A stretch of DNA of 63,492 bases from Candidatus Nitrotoga sp. HW29. Its GTDB lineage: Bacteria > Pseudomonadota > Gammaproteobacteria > Burkholderiales > Gallionellaceae. The position numbers and the translations under genes were made by a program. The notes under the pieces were generated by a model. It had not been told where the DNA came from, did not search any database, and was given only the letters and a program-made list of their open reading frames with translations. Positions within the stretch are counted from its first letter, which is position 1, and each line of letters opens with the position of its first letter. Shown here in pieces: positions 19,749 through 30,824 of this stretch. The DNA is taken from contig NZ_CAKMAA020000047.1 in assembly GCF_924101635.2 (NCBI RefSeq), positions 1 through 63,492 on the forward strand, written 5' to 3'.

Positions 19749-21560
19749 TTAACCGATGGAGATCTTGGACAACCGCAACTTGCGCCCATAAATCAGGTTG
19801 ACCAGTGCACGCGATATCAACACCGCACTGAACATCGAAGTAAGAATGCCCAAGCACAGTACAACAGCAAAACCTCGTACCGCGCCGGAGCCAAACATAA
19901 ACAATGCTATACCCGCGATCAAAGTGGTAATGTTGGAATCAAGTATGGTACGAAACGCATGATCATATCCGGCATGAATGGATGCTTGCGGCGTATTACC
20001 ATTACGCAACTCCTCTCGAATGCGCTCATTAATCAAAACATTTGCATCAATCGCCATGCCCAGCGTCAGCGCGATACCAGCCATACCAGGCAAAGTCAGC
20101 GTAGCTTGCAGCATAGACAACAATGCCACTAGTAATAATAAGTTAGCACCCAGTGCCAGAACGGAAACCGCGCCAAACATCAGGTAATAGGAAATCATAA
20201 AAATCGCAATAGCGACAAAACCAATCTGAGTGGAGCGGAAGCCACGCACAATATTGTCTGCACCGAGACTAGGACCAACTGTACGTTCTTCAATGATTTC
20301 CATGGGCGCTGCCAGCGCACCAGCCCGCAGCAACAAGGATATATCGTTTGCTTCTTTGGTATTCATCTGACCGCTAATTTGTACTCTTCCTCCACCAATT
20401 TCCTCACGGATCACTGGAGCAGTAATCACTTCGCCTTTACCCTTTTCAAATAGCAGTATAGCCATACGCTTACCTACATTTTCGCGCGTCGCTTCTTTAA
20501 ATTTACGCGTACCCGCGCTATCTAGATTGATATGCACTGCTGGCTCATTTGTGCGGCTGTCAAACCCAGGTTGTGCATCATTAATGCGCTCACCGGTGAG
20601 CAACACACTTTTCCTCACCAACAGCATCGAACCATCTCGATCCTTAAACATATCGGTACCAAACGGTGCAGCGGCACCCTCACTGAGCTTATGCTCATCA
20701 TCCACTAGACGCACTTCCAGTGTCGCAGTGCGGCCAAGAATATCTTTTGCGTGTGCCGTATCCAGCACACCGGGAAGCTGTACTACAATACGATCTATTC
20801 CTTGCTGCTGAATTATCGGCTCTGCCACGCCTAGTTCATTGACACGGTTGCGCAAAGTAATTAAATTTTGCTGCACGGCAGATTCTTGAATACGTTTTTC
20901 TTCCTCCGGCTTTAAGGTAGCAAGCAAGAGAATCTCATTGCCTTCATTCTTGTCATTGAAGGCCAAACCACCGAAACGCTGTTTGAGTTCTACTGCACCT
21001 TTGCCACGCGTTTCCGCGTCACGGAACTTAACCGTCACTAATCTACCATCACGACTAACACCAGAATATGCGATATTCTGATCACGAAGGATACTCCGCA
21101 TATCACCGGAAGCGGCTTCTATCGCCTTATCCAGCGCACCCTTCATATCAATCTGTAACAAAAAATGCACACCACCACGTAAATCCAGTCCAAGATACAT
21201 AGGCCGTGCATTCATAGCGGTTAACCACTGCGGCGAGCGTGACAGCAAATTAAGGGCAACCATGTAATCATCGCCCAATTTTGTCTGTAGGATATCCTTG
21301 GCCTTAAGCTGACTATCGGTAGTATTAAAGCGCGCTTTAATACTAGTAGGATCCAATGCAATTTCTTCTGCATCCAGATTTGCTGCTTTAAGCGCATCGC
21401 TTACCCGCTGCAGTAATGCACTATCCGCCTTGAGATTGGCACGCAAAGGCAATACCTGCACAGCAGGAGATTCACCATAAAAATTAGGCAGGGTGTAGAT
21501 TAATCCAACAATAAATACAACAACAACAAGCAGGTATTTCCACAGCGGGTAACGGTTCAT
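19749..21560 (-). CDS. secD: Protein translocase subunit SecD
   Basis: 603-aa subunit with a first membrane segment (about 8-26), the LGLDLRGGVHFLLQ motif near residue 122, a large periplasmic P1 region, and the C-terminal membrane block with GMAIDANVLINERIREEL near 510. It works with SecF and YajC in Sec export. The gene order yajC-secD-secF is as usual. Confidence 0.97.
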   Translation of the reverse strand: MNRYPLWKYLLVVVVFIVGLIYTLPNFYGESPAVQVLPLRANLKADSALLQRVSDALKAANLDAEEIALDPTSIKARFNTTDSQLKAKDILQTKLGDDYMVALNLLSRSPQWLTAMNARPMYLGLDLRGGVHFLLQIDMKGALDKAIEAASGDMRSILRDQNIAYSGVSRDGRLVTVKFRDAETRGKGAVELKQRFGGLAFNDKNEGNEILLLATLKPEEEKRIQESAVQQNLITLRNRVNELGVAEPIIQQQGIDRIVVQLPGVLDTAHAKDILGRTATLEVRLVDDEHKLSEGAAAPFGTDMFKDRDGSMLLVRKSVLLTGERINDAQPGFDSRTNEPAVHINLDSAGTRKFKEATRENVGKRMAILLFEKGKGEVITAPVIREEIGGGRVQISGQMNTKEANDISLLLRAGALAAPMEIIEERTVGPSLGADNIVRGFRSTQIGFVAIAIFMISYYLMFGAVSVLALGANLLLLVALLSMLQATLTLPGMAGIALTLGMAIDANVLINERIREELRNGNTPQASIHAGYDHAFRTILDSNITTLIAGIALFMFGSGAVRGFAVVLCLGILTSMFSAVLISRALVNLIYGRKLRLSKISIG

Positions 21561-21569
21561 TACAGTACC

Positions 21570-21893
21570 TTAAATCGACTTAATTGTTCCCTTGGGCAGC
21601 ACGGTTTGAACCGCGCTTAACTGAATCAGTACTGTCACATTTTCGGCGATTTCCAAGCTGATATAGTTTTCGCCCACCTTCGACACACGACCCAACTCTC
21701 CCCCTACAGTGATAATTTCATCACCTTTTTGCAGGGCAGCCAGCATAGCTTTTTGTTCTTTAACGCGCTTTTGCTGCGGACGCAGCAAAAGAAAATAGAA
21801 CACTGCACACACGGCAACCACAGGCAGAAAGTCCATGAAGCCGGAACCGGACGCAAGTGCAGTAGTTTGTGCATAAGCGTTGCTAATCAACAT
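21570..21893 (-). CDS. yajC: Preprotein translocase subunit YajC
   Basis: 107-aa single-pass membrane protein: an N-terminal periplasmic stretch, one membrane segment (about 20-40, FLPVVAVCAVFYFLLLRPQ), then a basic LRPQQKRVKEQ stretch and a small cytoplasmic domain (GDEIITVGGELGRV). The start is ATG 21893 with GGGAG seven bases upstream. A longer reading to 22013 would overlap tgt and is rejected. Confidence 0.95.
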   Translation of the reverse strand: MLISNAYAQTTALASGSGFMDFLPVVAVCAVFYFLLLRPQQKRVKEQKAMLAALQKGDEIITVGGELGRVSKVGENYISLEIAENVTVLIQLSAVQTVLPKGTIKSI

Positions 21894-21930
21894 GACACTT
21901 CTCCCAGTTAAAATTTTGCAGCGGCGAATT

Positions 21931-23061
<1,131 letters not shown>

Positions 23062-23139
23062 CTACTTTGATAATGACTCAGGAGTTTCAAACAACTCGTG
23101 CAGACCATAGATCACCCAACGACCATTTCCACGGCGCAT
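23062..23139 (-). CDS. Possible 25-residue ORF between the SPFH gene and tgt
   Basis: An ATG-initiated frame of 25 codons opens eight bases after the SPFH stop, with a weak GTAGAG site. The product would begin MRRGNGRWVIYG. I do not recognise it. It may be a real small protein, the tail of a lost gene, or chance. Confidence 0.25.
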   Translation of the reverse strand: MRRGNGRWVIYGLHELFETPESLSK

Positions 23140-23146
23140 AAAATCT

Positions 23147-24052
23147 CTACTTCTGCGTTTTAACAATGCTCATCGCGGCCGCTACCATAGTCCCCATATC
23201 CGCCATATTACCTGGCAGAATTAGAGTATTGCCTTGCTTGGCGACATTACCGAACGCTTCTACATATTTTTCCGCTACCTTGAGGTTAACCGCCTCTACT
23301 CCTCCGGGAAACTGGATAGCTAATGCGACTTGCTGAATAGCCGAGGCGGTAGCAGTGGCGACTGCCGTTATAGCCGCGGCTTCGCCTTGAGCGGCATTGA
23401 TCACCGCCTGTTTCTCGCCTTCTGAACGCTGAATAAAAGCTTCGCGCTCGCCGGTGGCTATATTGATCTGCTCTTGTTTGCGCCCTTCCGAGGCCGCAAT
23501 TAATGCACGCTTTTCTCGTTCCGCGGTAATCTGCGCCTGCATGGCAAGTAGAATTTCCTTGGGTGGCACCAAATCCTTAATCTCATATCGCAACACCTTC
23601 ACGCCCCAACTGGTTGCGGCTTCATCCAAAGCCGCAACCACAGCACGATTAATATCATCCCGCTCCTCAAAAGTCTTATCCAATTCCATCTTGCCAATTG
23701 CCGAACGTAAAGTAGTCTGCGCAAGCTGAGTGATGGCACTGAGATAATCACTAGAACCATAAGAAGCCAACCTCGGATCGGTAACCTGAAAATAAAGAAC
23801 ACCATCCACTTGTAGCTGCGTATTGTCCCTGGTGATACAAATCTGACTAGGAACGTCCAACGGAACTTCCTTAAGCATATGGCGATATGCAATACGATCA
23901 ATAAATGGAACCACTATATTCAGGCCAGGGGCTAACACAGTATGAAACTTACCCAAGCGCTCAACCACCCAGGCATGCTGTTGAGGTACAACATTAAGAG
24001 CCTTGACAACAAAAATAACGGCCGCTACAAAAATAAACAGTGCAATTTCCAT
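23147..24052 (-). CDS. SPFH/band 7 membrane protein (QmcA/paraslipin type)
   Basis: 301-aa protein: one N-terminal membrane segment (about 2-20), the SPFH domain (about 20-190, with NVVPQQHAWVVERLGKFH), then an Ala/Glu-rich coiled coil (about 190-250). Such proteins form large oligomeric membrane scaffolds. Together with the NfeD-like gene 16 bases upstream it forms the usual stomatin/NfeD pair. Confidence 0.9.
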   Translation of the reverse strand: MEIALFIFVAAVIFVVKALNVVPQQHAWVVERLGKFHTVLAPGLNIVVPFIDRIAYRHMLKEVPLDVPSQICITRDNTQLQVDGVLYFQVTDPRLASYGSSDYLSAITQLAQTTLRSAIGKMELDKTFEERDDINRAVVAALDEAATSWGVKVLRYEIKDLVPPKEILLAMQAQITAEREKRALIAASEGRKQEQINIATGEREAFIQRSEGEKQAVINAAQGEAAAITAVATATASAIQQVALAIQFPGGVEAVNLKVAEKYVEAFGNVAKQGNTLILPGNMADMGTMVAAAMSIVKTQK

Positions 24053-24068
24053 ATTGTGCTTCCTAATA

Positions 24069-24500
24069 TTATTGTTGGTGAGGCTTATATGGTGTCAGGA
24101 TTAATTTTGAGCCCTGTATGGCTTTGATGTAAAGCATACCATCGCGTGGCACGCTGAATGACTCCAGCTCCGCATCCCATTCTGTACCACGGTAATGCAC
24201 GCGCGCAACGCCATCCTCAAGCCATGATATAACTCGCACCGACTGGCCGATGTCCAAGCTTTGACTAATCATCTTGCCGGTATGCTTGCCTTTCATACGG
24301 CGCAAAATCACGGTACCAATTATACTAGCCACCGCACCAAGCGTAATTTGCAATGGCAAGTTAAACCCAAGTAGTGCCGTAATACCTGCCAGGCCCAAAG
24401 CAATACTTACTATTAGCATATAGAACGTTCCCGTAGCCATCTCTAATGCGAGCAAACCAAAAGCTAACAAAAACCAATATACGTAAGGCTCCATTTCCAA
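24069..24500 (-). CDS. NfeD-like membrane protein
   Basis: 143-aa short NfeD: three or so membrane segments in residues 5-75, then a soluble OB-fold (about 85-140) with GQSVRVISWLEDGVARVHYRG. Short NfeD proteins partner SPFH proteins. AGGA lies nine bases before a TTG at 24500; an ATG two codons later (24494) is the alternative start. Confidence 0.88.
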   Translation of the reverse strand: MEMEPYVYWFLLAFGLLALEMATGTFYMLIVSIALGLAGITALLGFNLPLQITLGAVASIIGTVILRRMKGKHTGKMISQSLDIGQSVRVISWLEDGVARVHYRGTEWDAELESFSVPRDGMLYIKAIQGSKLILTPYKPHQQ

Positions 24501-25155
24501 TTTTTATATTCCTAAGGAGATGCTGATTAATTTAAAAAATCGCGGAATTACGCACGTAACAAGTTGATTATAAATTTTGAAACGCGAATTAATCAGTACT
24601 TCCCTAATAATGAAATCTGATAATCAAACCAGATCCAACCCGCTTCCAAGCAACCACCCCTAATACTCCTGAACAAAAAGTATTCCAACCTCGATATGAA
24701 TTTAATAGAGACCAAGATAGGAGCTAATTGTGCGAACCTGATTAACAGTCAGATTCGCTTTCATTAGAGTAGTTTATAACCAGCTAATTATCAATCACTT
24801 AGAGAAACGATTACTAAATAGCCAGTCTACAATGCCAATTTAAGTGCGTAGTTAGCAAATCCTGCTACTGTTCACGTGATACACGTCTACCCTATTCAAA
24901 GGGTCAATACCCATAGTAGCCGGCTCAAGTAATGAGCAACAGCATTTATACCGTGGTCAAACATTAACTCGAAAGCAATTTGGCTAGCCCAAAATGATTG
25001 GGCCACGCTGCATACGGTGACACTAGTAGATGGTTTACTCTAGCAGTAAGAAAATATGAAAGCATTTAACAGCAATACAATACAGTCTTTCAATCTCTCA
25101 TCGAAATGGGTTGATTATTGCACCGTGTATTTACGCAAGCTTCCTTCAAAGTAAT
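24501..25155. other. Gene-free AT-rich stretch
   Basis: About 650 bases with no frame that looks coding on either strand, no RNA gene and no clear hairpin. Promoters for the NfeD/SPFH pair must lie at its left end, but I cannot place them. Confidence 0.5.
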
Positions 25156-25569
25156 TTAATCTCTGTCATGCCCCCTGCCAGGACTACCACGGCCCCCACC
25201 ATAACCTCCTCTTTCTTCGCCTTGATAATTTCCATGTGTACGATAGCTAGGAACATATACATTGTTGTACCAATTATCTCGAACAAAATAGACTGATTGG
25301 CCACAGGCACCATACCTTTGACAATGCTTGCGCCAATTTTTCCGGTGACCTGGAGGCACACGTAGATAGATCGGTTGCGGAGCTGTACCCATTGGCACTG
25401 GCTGAACCATGACAGGTGCCGAGTAAATTAACTGGGGTTGTGGATAATTACCGATGTCAATTCGACCATAAAAGCCGGGCTGACCAATATTAACAGACAC
25501 TCCGACATTGGCAGCCAATGCTGGAGCAGTGATGATAACCAGTGCCGCTACAAATAAAAAACGCTTCAT
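25156..25569 (-). CDS. Secreted hypothetical protein
   Basis: 137 aa with a signal peptide (about 1-19, cleavage near APALAA). The mature part has VGVSVNIGQPGFYGRIDIG, two cysteines near 83 and 89, and ends in a low-complexity Gly/Arg/Asp tail. AAGGA precedes the ATG. It resembles a group of small exported betaproteobacterial proteins of unknown role; I know no function. Confidence 0.8.
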   Translation of the reverse strand: MKRFLFVAALVIITAPALAANVGVSVNIGQPGFYGRIDIGNYPQPQLIYSAPVMVQPVPMGTAPQPIYLRVPPGHRKNWRKHCQRYGACGQSVYFVRDNWYNNVYVPSYRTHGNYQGEERGGYGGGRGSPGRGHDRD

Positions 25570-25676
25570 TTAAGAATCCTTTTTTTGTTAGCAATACTGA
25601 TTTAACGCGCTAGTACGGTGAACCGATGACTTTGGATAGCCGTTACTATCAAGCGAATTCAATTTTAAACTCTCCA

Positions 25677-25716
25677 GCAGAAGAAATGGCAAGCATGTGC
25701 TTGCCATTTCTTCTGC
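25677..25716. terminator. Long near-perfect inverted repeat after yceI
   Basis: Nineteen-base perfect arms around a two-base centre, 24 bases past the yceI stop and between two minus-strand genes. The T-rich part is inside the arms rather than after them. A terminator is most likely. Confidence 0.7.
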
Positions 25717-25739
25717 ATTACAAATACCAATTTTAAAGA

Positions 25740-26309
25740 TTAATCTTTGTATGCTTCCACGTCAAACACCATTTTTATATCATCCCCTATATTAGGCAAA
25801 CCAAATTTCATACCAAAATCCGAGCGCTTAATCTGTGCGGTAGCATCCGCGCCACATAACTCTTTTTTGCTCATCGGGTTATTACCGCACTTGAAAGCAA
25901 GAATGGTGAGCGTTACCGGTTTGGTTACACCAAGCAGAGTAAGATTACCTTCTACGCTAACTGGAATATCACCCTTGAATTTTACCGCGGTCGATTTGTA
26001 TGTAAGATTGGGGAATTCGGCGACATTGAAAAAATCCGGTGAACGTAAATGGTCATCCCGCTTACCAAAACCAGTGGTAATCGAAGCCGCTTCAATAGTG
26101 ATATCTACCGACCCAGTCTTTGCAGCACGATTGTAGGTAAGTTTGCCGCTACTTTTATCGAAACGTCCCTGCATGGTAGAAAAACCTAAATGGTTGACAC
26201 TGAAATGTGCGTAGGTATGTTGAGGATCCATACTATAGGAATCTGCAGCATGAGCAACGACTGGCAAACTTAACAACAATAATGCAGTAATGATATTTTG
26301 TTTCAGCAT
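25740..26309 (-). CDS. YceI family periplasmic protein
   Basis: 189 aa with a signal peptide (about 1-21, ending VAHAAD). YceI lipocalin-like features are visible: DPQHTYAHFSVNHLGFSTMQGRF at the mature start (first 20: DPQHTYAHFSVNHLGFSTMQ) and a segment with KRSDFGMKFGLP near the end. The fold binds isoprenoid or other lipophilic ligands. AAGGAGA precedes the ATG. Ligand unknown. Confidence 0.93.
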   Translation of the reverse strand: MLKQNIITALLLLSLPVVAHAADSYSMDPQHTYAHFSVNHLGFSTMQGRFDKSSGKLTYNRAAKTGSVDITIEAASITTGFGKRDDHLRSPDFFNVAEFPNLTYKSTAVKFKGDIPVSVEGNLTLLGVTKPVTLTILAFKCGNNPMSKKELCGADATAQIKRSDFGMKFGLPNIGDDIKMVFDVEAYKD

Positions 26310-26752
26310 AGTGTTCTCCTTAATATATTAGAAAAAGTGGTGCGCCGGTGTAATTTTTAATGGATTACACCTGCCACACACATCTTTAAAGCAACAACAA
26401 AAAAATTCTACCACTGGGGCAATTATGAAACAATTGTTTGATACATTTGTTTACAATTTCCAACCTATCTTTAAAAATCAAAATCTCGCAAACAATAACT
26501 CTTGAATAGCAACTAATCAAACTTACTCTGACGATCACATTAGCACGAGCACCAGTCTATCTATCAACAGAAATTTAACTAATTAATTTCAGCGAACCCA
26601 AAATTGAACCAACCAAGTGAAACGACGCGAAACTTACTCAAGACCGAAACTCTGATAACAAAGCACTAAATATCCATGCCGAGCCAGCGCAGGTACCGCT
26701 TATCTTCTACTACACACATACCCGACAATTATGTGCAGTAGTGCAAGCTTAC
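26310..26752. other. Gene-free stretch
   Basis: About 440 bases without a credible gene on either strand. It holds the yceI promoter region at its left and the end of the TPM-gene transcript at its right. I see no RNA gene or repeat. Confidence 0.5.
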
Positions 26753-27250
26753 TTATAAGAGTATTGGTTTATCTGACAGTTCATTCACTGTGGTAGATTT
26801 TTTCGGGAAATACCGCTGTAAATGGCTACTTACAGCATGGATTCCCTTGATTACCCCCACTTCAAACTTACCCAGCCGAAATGCCGATTCCATTTCAAGA
26901 CAAATTTCTTCCCAGCCACCCTTACCAAGCTTAACGTGTATGCCACGGTCAGCAACAATTTCCACGTCACGATCAGCAAGCAACAAATAAATCAAAACTC
27001 CATTATTATGCTCGGTGTCCCATACTCTCAATTGCGAAAACATATCAATAGCTCGTTCACTTGCAGTCTGATTACGCCAAAGAGCGACGAAATCGAGCGA
27101 TGCTTCAACCGCAAAGCGGACTTGCCCGGCATGTTTAGCTTCGGCTTCATGAATCGCCTGCTCAATGGCGTATAACGAATGTGCAGGGAACGCAGCCCTC
27201 ACTGCCATACTGCCCGTAATTAAATGCTTAACGATGCGCTGAATAGCCAT
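26753..27250 (-). CDS. TPM-domain protein (second of pair)
   Basis: 165-aa TPM_phosphatase-fold protein, with RVWDTEHNNGVLIYLLLADRDVEIVADRGIH in its core. It has no clear signal peptide, unlike its neighbour. It begins at the base after the upstream TPM gene's stop (TGAATG), so the two are coupled. This lemA-TPM-TPM order recurs in Proteobacteria. Likely a membrane-associated partner of LemA; function unknown. Confidence 0.85.
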   Translation of the reverse strand: MAIQRIVKHLITGSMAVRAAFPAHSLYAIEQAIHEAEAKHAGQVRFAVEASLDFVALWRNQTASERAIDMFSQLRVWDTEHNNGVLIYLLLADRDVEIVADRGIHVKLGKGGWEEICLEMESAFRLGKFEVGVIKGIHAVSSHLQRYFPKKSTTVNELSDKPILL

Positions 27251-28090
27251 TCACCATCGCCCCGACGCGCCACCGCCGCCGAAACCACCGCCTCCGCCAC
27301 CAAATCCACCCCCTCCATCAAACCCTCCTTGACCAAAACTACCGCCTCCTAAAGCACCACGTCCGCCACCAACCAAAGTGAAGATAAATGCAATGATGCC
27401 CACAATCCCTGCTATTAAAATAGAGGCGGCGATGAACCAAGCGAGCATAGCAATAACAAAACCGATGATAATCGCCGCAGGTAGCCGTCCCAAGAGTTTG
27501 CGCAGCACTCCGCCCACCACAATCGCCAGCATAAAACCGATAATCAACAACGATTCAAGATTTTTAAAATTGCCTGAGCTTGCACTACGCTCGGGTGGCG
27601 GTAACGATTCGCCTTCAATTATCGCCAACATTTGTTCAATCCCCGTTGTAATACCCACATAGTAATTTCCAAGCTTAAAGTGCGGAGTTATGGTCTCGGC
27701 AATAATACGCTTTGCAACAGCATCGGGCAGCACACCTTCCAGACCGTAGCCGACTTCAATGCGCAATGTACGATCATCCTTGGCAATGAGCAGCAATACA
27801 CCATCATCAATTCCCTTGCGTCCGAGTTTCCACGCTTCCACAACTCGAATACCGTATTGTTCAATCGTTTCTGGCTGGGTAGTTGGAATCAGCAGCACAG
27901 CAATTTGCGCCCCTTTTTTTGCTTCAAATTGGGCGAGCCGTGTTTCAAGTTGCTGCTTTTGGACGGCATCAAGAGTACTGGTTAAATCAGTTACGCGTGC
28001 ACTTAATGGCGGCACAGCTACTTCCGCGTGCACTAAACCGCTCAACCATACCAGTGCAAACAGCAGGGCTGGCGCCCATAAACGTACCAT
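27251..28090 (-). CDS. TPM-domain membrane protein (YgcG type)
   Basis: 279 aa: signal peptide (about 1-23, LSGLVHA), a periplasmic TPM domain (about 30-175, with GRKGIDDGVLLLIAKDDRTL), membrane segments (about 185-245) and a Gly/Phe-rich tail ending in GGGASGRW. Starting at ATG 28090 leaves one base after the lemA stop and a good signal peptide; a GTG 33 bases upstream would overlap lemA. Function unknown. Confidence 0.88.
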   Translation of the reverse strand: MVRLWAPALLFALVWLSGLVHAEVAVPPLSARVTDLTSTLDAVQKQQLETRLAQFEAKKGAQIAVLLIPTTQPETIEQYGIRVVEAWKLGRKGIDDGVLLLIAKDDRTLRIEVGYGLEGVLPDAVAKRIIAETITPHFKLGNYYVGITTGIEQMLAIIEGESLPPPERSASSGNFKNLESLLIIGFMLAIVVGGVLRKLLGRLPAAIIIGFVIAMLAWFIAASILIAGIVGIIAFIFTLVGGGRGALGGGSFGQGGFDGGGGFGGGGGGFGGGGASGRW

Positions 28091-28091
28091 A

Positions 28092-28706
28092 TCACTTAGC
28101 AGGCGATAACTGACCAGGTACACTAAAATCTACTGTTGGCGACTTGGCAATTTCTTTCTCATTTTCAACTGCGAACGATGGCTTGACCTTGAATCCAAAC
28201 ATGATCGCGGTTAGATTGCCAGGAAAAGAGCGCACAACAATGTTGAAATCTTGCACCGCTTTAATATATCGGCTACGCGCCACTGTAATACGATTTTCCG
28301 TACCCTCGAGCTGCGCTTGCAAATCACGAAAATTAGCGTCAGATTTCAACTGCGGATAATTTTCGCTTACTACCAACAAACGGCTTAATGCCGACGTCAT
28401 TTCACTTTGGGCAGCTTGAAATTTAGCAAAAGCTTGTTCATCATTAATGAGTTCCGGTGTGGCCTGAATTCCACCGACTTTGGCCCGCGCATTGGTTACA
28501 CCCAGTAACACTGCTTGTTCCTGTGCGGCATAGCCTTTGACCGTATTAACCAGATTAGGCACCAAATCGGCCCGACGCTGGTATTGATTTAGCACTTCAG
28601 CCCAGCTTGCCTTGATTTGCTCGTCGGTGGATTGCAATGTGTTATAGCCACAACCACTTAAAACCAATGTAGCAAGGCAAACCAGGAATAATAACCAAGT
28701 ACGCAT
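28092..28706 (-). CDS. lemA: LemA family lipoprotein
   Basis: 204 aa with a lipobox (LVLSGC, Cys19) and a helical LemA core: ASWAEVLNQYQRRADLVPNLVNTVKGYA near 35-62 (key residues NQYQRR, DLVPNLV). LemA proteins are membrane-anchored helical bundles of unknown function. First gene of the lemA-TPM-TPM set. Confidence 0.92.
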   Translation of the reverse strand: MRTWLLFLVCLATLVLSGCGYNTLQSTDEQIKASWAEVLNQYQRRADLVPNLVNTVKGYAAQEQAVLLGVTNARAKVGGIQATPELINDEQAFAKFQAAQSEMTSALSRLLVVSENYPQLKSDANFRDLQAQLEGTENRITVARSRYIKAVQDFNIVVRSFPGNLTAIMFGFKVKPSFAVENEKEIAKSPTVDFSVPGQLSPAK

Positions 28707-28942
28707 GACGCTCTCCTCATCAAAGAATTACGGAACAATATTTAAACTACCCATCCCGAATAGTACATTTTACGCTAAGGATCACTATACGTCTGAATGA
28801 AGGTGACAGCAATTAACAACAGCTATTGTCAATCCACATACATTATGTTTATATTAAAAATCTTCAACTTATCCCTTGGTATCTAAAATAAAATACAGTT
28901 TCCAACCGCAAGGGATAAATACATCAACAAAATGAGGTCAAT

Positions 28943-29671
28943 ATGAAACGATCAGGATTTATCATTACCGCTACCGTACTGATGGTATCAGCATGCGGAA
29001 ATAAGAGCGAACAGGAATCCACTGTATCCCCAGTATCGCCCCCTTTAGCTGAGCACAATACTACCGTTATCACCGACCCGCCAATAACATCCGCCACAAA
29101 AGACAAAGTACCAGAGGCGGCATTGCCAGAATCAACGCTCGCTACTCCCACTGCCCCTGACAAGACAAGCAGTAAACTACCGAAGATGAATGACAACATT
29201 AAGGATGGATTACCTAGCAGTAAAAAAGCTTTACATGTAGAGCAAGGCACTCCTATTATTGCCAGACAACCCATACTTTCGCCCACAGTGGAAAAAGCGC
29301 CGGAAAAAACAGCGCTAGAGTCTACTGTCCTAAAACCTCCTTCTCCGGCGAAAGCTGAAATGCCACTTACGGTGAACAAAGGCACGGAGAGCGGGTCGCT
29401 GAATCGCGAGGAGGGGCTAGCCTTAGCGAACAAAAGTGGCTGTCTAGCCTGTCACAAGATCGAAACCAAGTTAATTGGCCCCGCATGGCGCGACGTTAGT
29501 AAACGCTACAACGGAGATACTGACGCCAAGACGCGTCTAATTGCAAAAGTAAAAATGGGCGGCAAGGGTAATTGGACGGATGTAACGGGTGGGATCACCA
29601 TGCCCCCGTATTCTCCTCGCGTATCGGATGAAAATATCGAGAAACTAGTGACCTTTATACTGTCCCAATGA
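28943..29671 (+). CDS. Lipoprotein class I cytochrome c
   Basis: 242 aa. The signal peptide ends in VSAC (Cys18), so the protein is probably lipid-anchored. A Pro/Thr/Lys-rich linker (about 20-145) precedes a cytochrome c domain (about 150-242) with one CLACH heme site and a likely Met ligand in GGITMPPYSP, as in c551/c552 types. GAGGT precedes the ATG. The long linker may let the heme domain reach a partner. It stands alone, so the partner is unknown. Confidence 0.9.
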   Translation: MKRSGFIITATVLMVSACGNKSEQESTVSPVSPPLAEHNTTVITDPPITSATKDKVPEAALPESTLATPTAPDKTSSKLPKMNDNIKDGLPSSKKALHVEQGTPIIARQPILSPTVEKAPEKTALESTVLKPPSPAKAEMPLTVNKGTESGSLNREEGLALANKSGCLACHKIETKLIGPAWRDVSKRYNGDTDAKTRLIAKVKMGGKGNWTDVTGGITMPPYSPRVSDENIEKLVTFILSQ

Positions 29672-29870
29672 TCGATTGGGTAAAAGTAGCTTTTGATGTG
29701 ACTAAACCCATAGGCAATTAACGCCTCATGGGGGAAATGTTTCTGGTGAAATTTCGATAAAGGCAAACATCCCCGCATTGGCAGCCGGCGACAATTCCAT
29801 GAATTTCATTCGGCGATAGCCCAGCTTAAACTATTAATAACTTATGTTCATAACTAATCTTAAATAAAGC

Positions 29871-30812
29871 ATGGCAGGAACTAGCCTCTTAACTCTAATC
29901 GATGACATCGCATCCATTTTGGACGATATTGCTGTAATGAGCAAAGTCGCAGCTAAAAAAACTGCAGGCGTACTCGGGGATGATCTGGCGCTTAACGCTC
30001 AACAAGTATCAGGGGTTACAGCCGACCGCGAGTTACCCGTTGTCTGGGCAGTTGCAATTGGATCTTTCAAAAACAAATTTATTTTAGTACCTGCGGCAAT
30101 TGCTATTAGCACCTTTATCTCCTGGGCTGTGACACCATTATTAATGTTGGGTGGAGCATTCCTCTGCTATGAAGGATTTGAAAAACTTGCCCATAAGTTG
30201 ATGCAAAGCAAAACAAAAATCGATACACATCACACTGAACATGTGGCGGCACTCACAAATCGTAACGTCGATATGGCCCATTTCGAGAAAGACAAAATTA
30301 AAGGCGCAATCCGTACTGACTTTATTCTGTCTGCTGAAATTATTGTAATTACGCTAGGAACGGTTGCGACGGAATCGTTTTGGAAACAGGTTGCAGTACT
30401 AACAACCATAGCCATCATTATGACTGTCGGTGTCTATGGCTTGGTGGCTGGAATCGTTAAGCTGGACGATGGTGGGATTTATCTTAGTCAAAAAAACGGT
30501 GACAATCTATTTCGCAAAACGCAACGTTGCATAGGAAGCGCAATTTTGAAAATTGCCCCGTACCTGATGAAGAGCCTGTCCATCGTTGGCACGGTTGCCA
30601 TGTTCATGGTAGGCGGGGGCATCCTTATCCATGGCATATTTGACGCATCTGAACTAATCCACAATTTAGTCCCTGGCGACAACGGCATTATTGGTTCAAT
30701 GATTAATATTGGAGCACCCATGCTACTAAATGTTTTGATTGGAATTATAGCTGGTGCGGTCATCCTCCTCGGTGTGACCACTGCAAAACACGTTTTCATG
30801 ATGATCAAATAG
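29871..30812 (+). CDS. DUF808 family membrane protein (YedI-like)
   Basis: 313-aa multi-pass protein. The opening SLLTLIDDIASILDDIAVM and later LMLGGAFLCYEGFEKLAHK are typical of the family, whose function is unknown. About six membrane segments are seen. It ends 12 bases before the convergent queG end. Confidence 0.92.
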   Translation: MAGTSLLTLIDDIASILDDIAVMSKVAAKKTAGVLGDDLALNAQQVSGVTADRELPVVWAVAIGSFKNKFILVPAAIAISTFISWAVTPLLMLGGAFLCYEGFEKLAHKLMQSKTKIDTHHTEHVAALTNRNVDMAHFEKDKIKGAIRTDFILSAEIIVITLGTVATESFWKQVAVLTTIAIIMTVGVYGLVAGIVKLDDGGIYLSQKNGDNLFRKTQRCIGSAILKIAPYLMKSLSIVGTVAMFMVGGGILIHGIFDASELIHNLVPGDNGIIGSMINIGAPMLLNVLIGIIAGAVILLGVTTAKHVFMMIK

Positions 30813-30824
30813 CCTGGCAAATGT

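Noticed and set aside
29706-29731. Hairpin after the cytochrome gene
   Set aside because: The arms need a bulge and no T run follows, so I do not call it a terminator.
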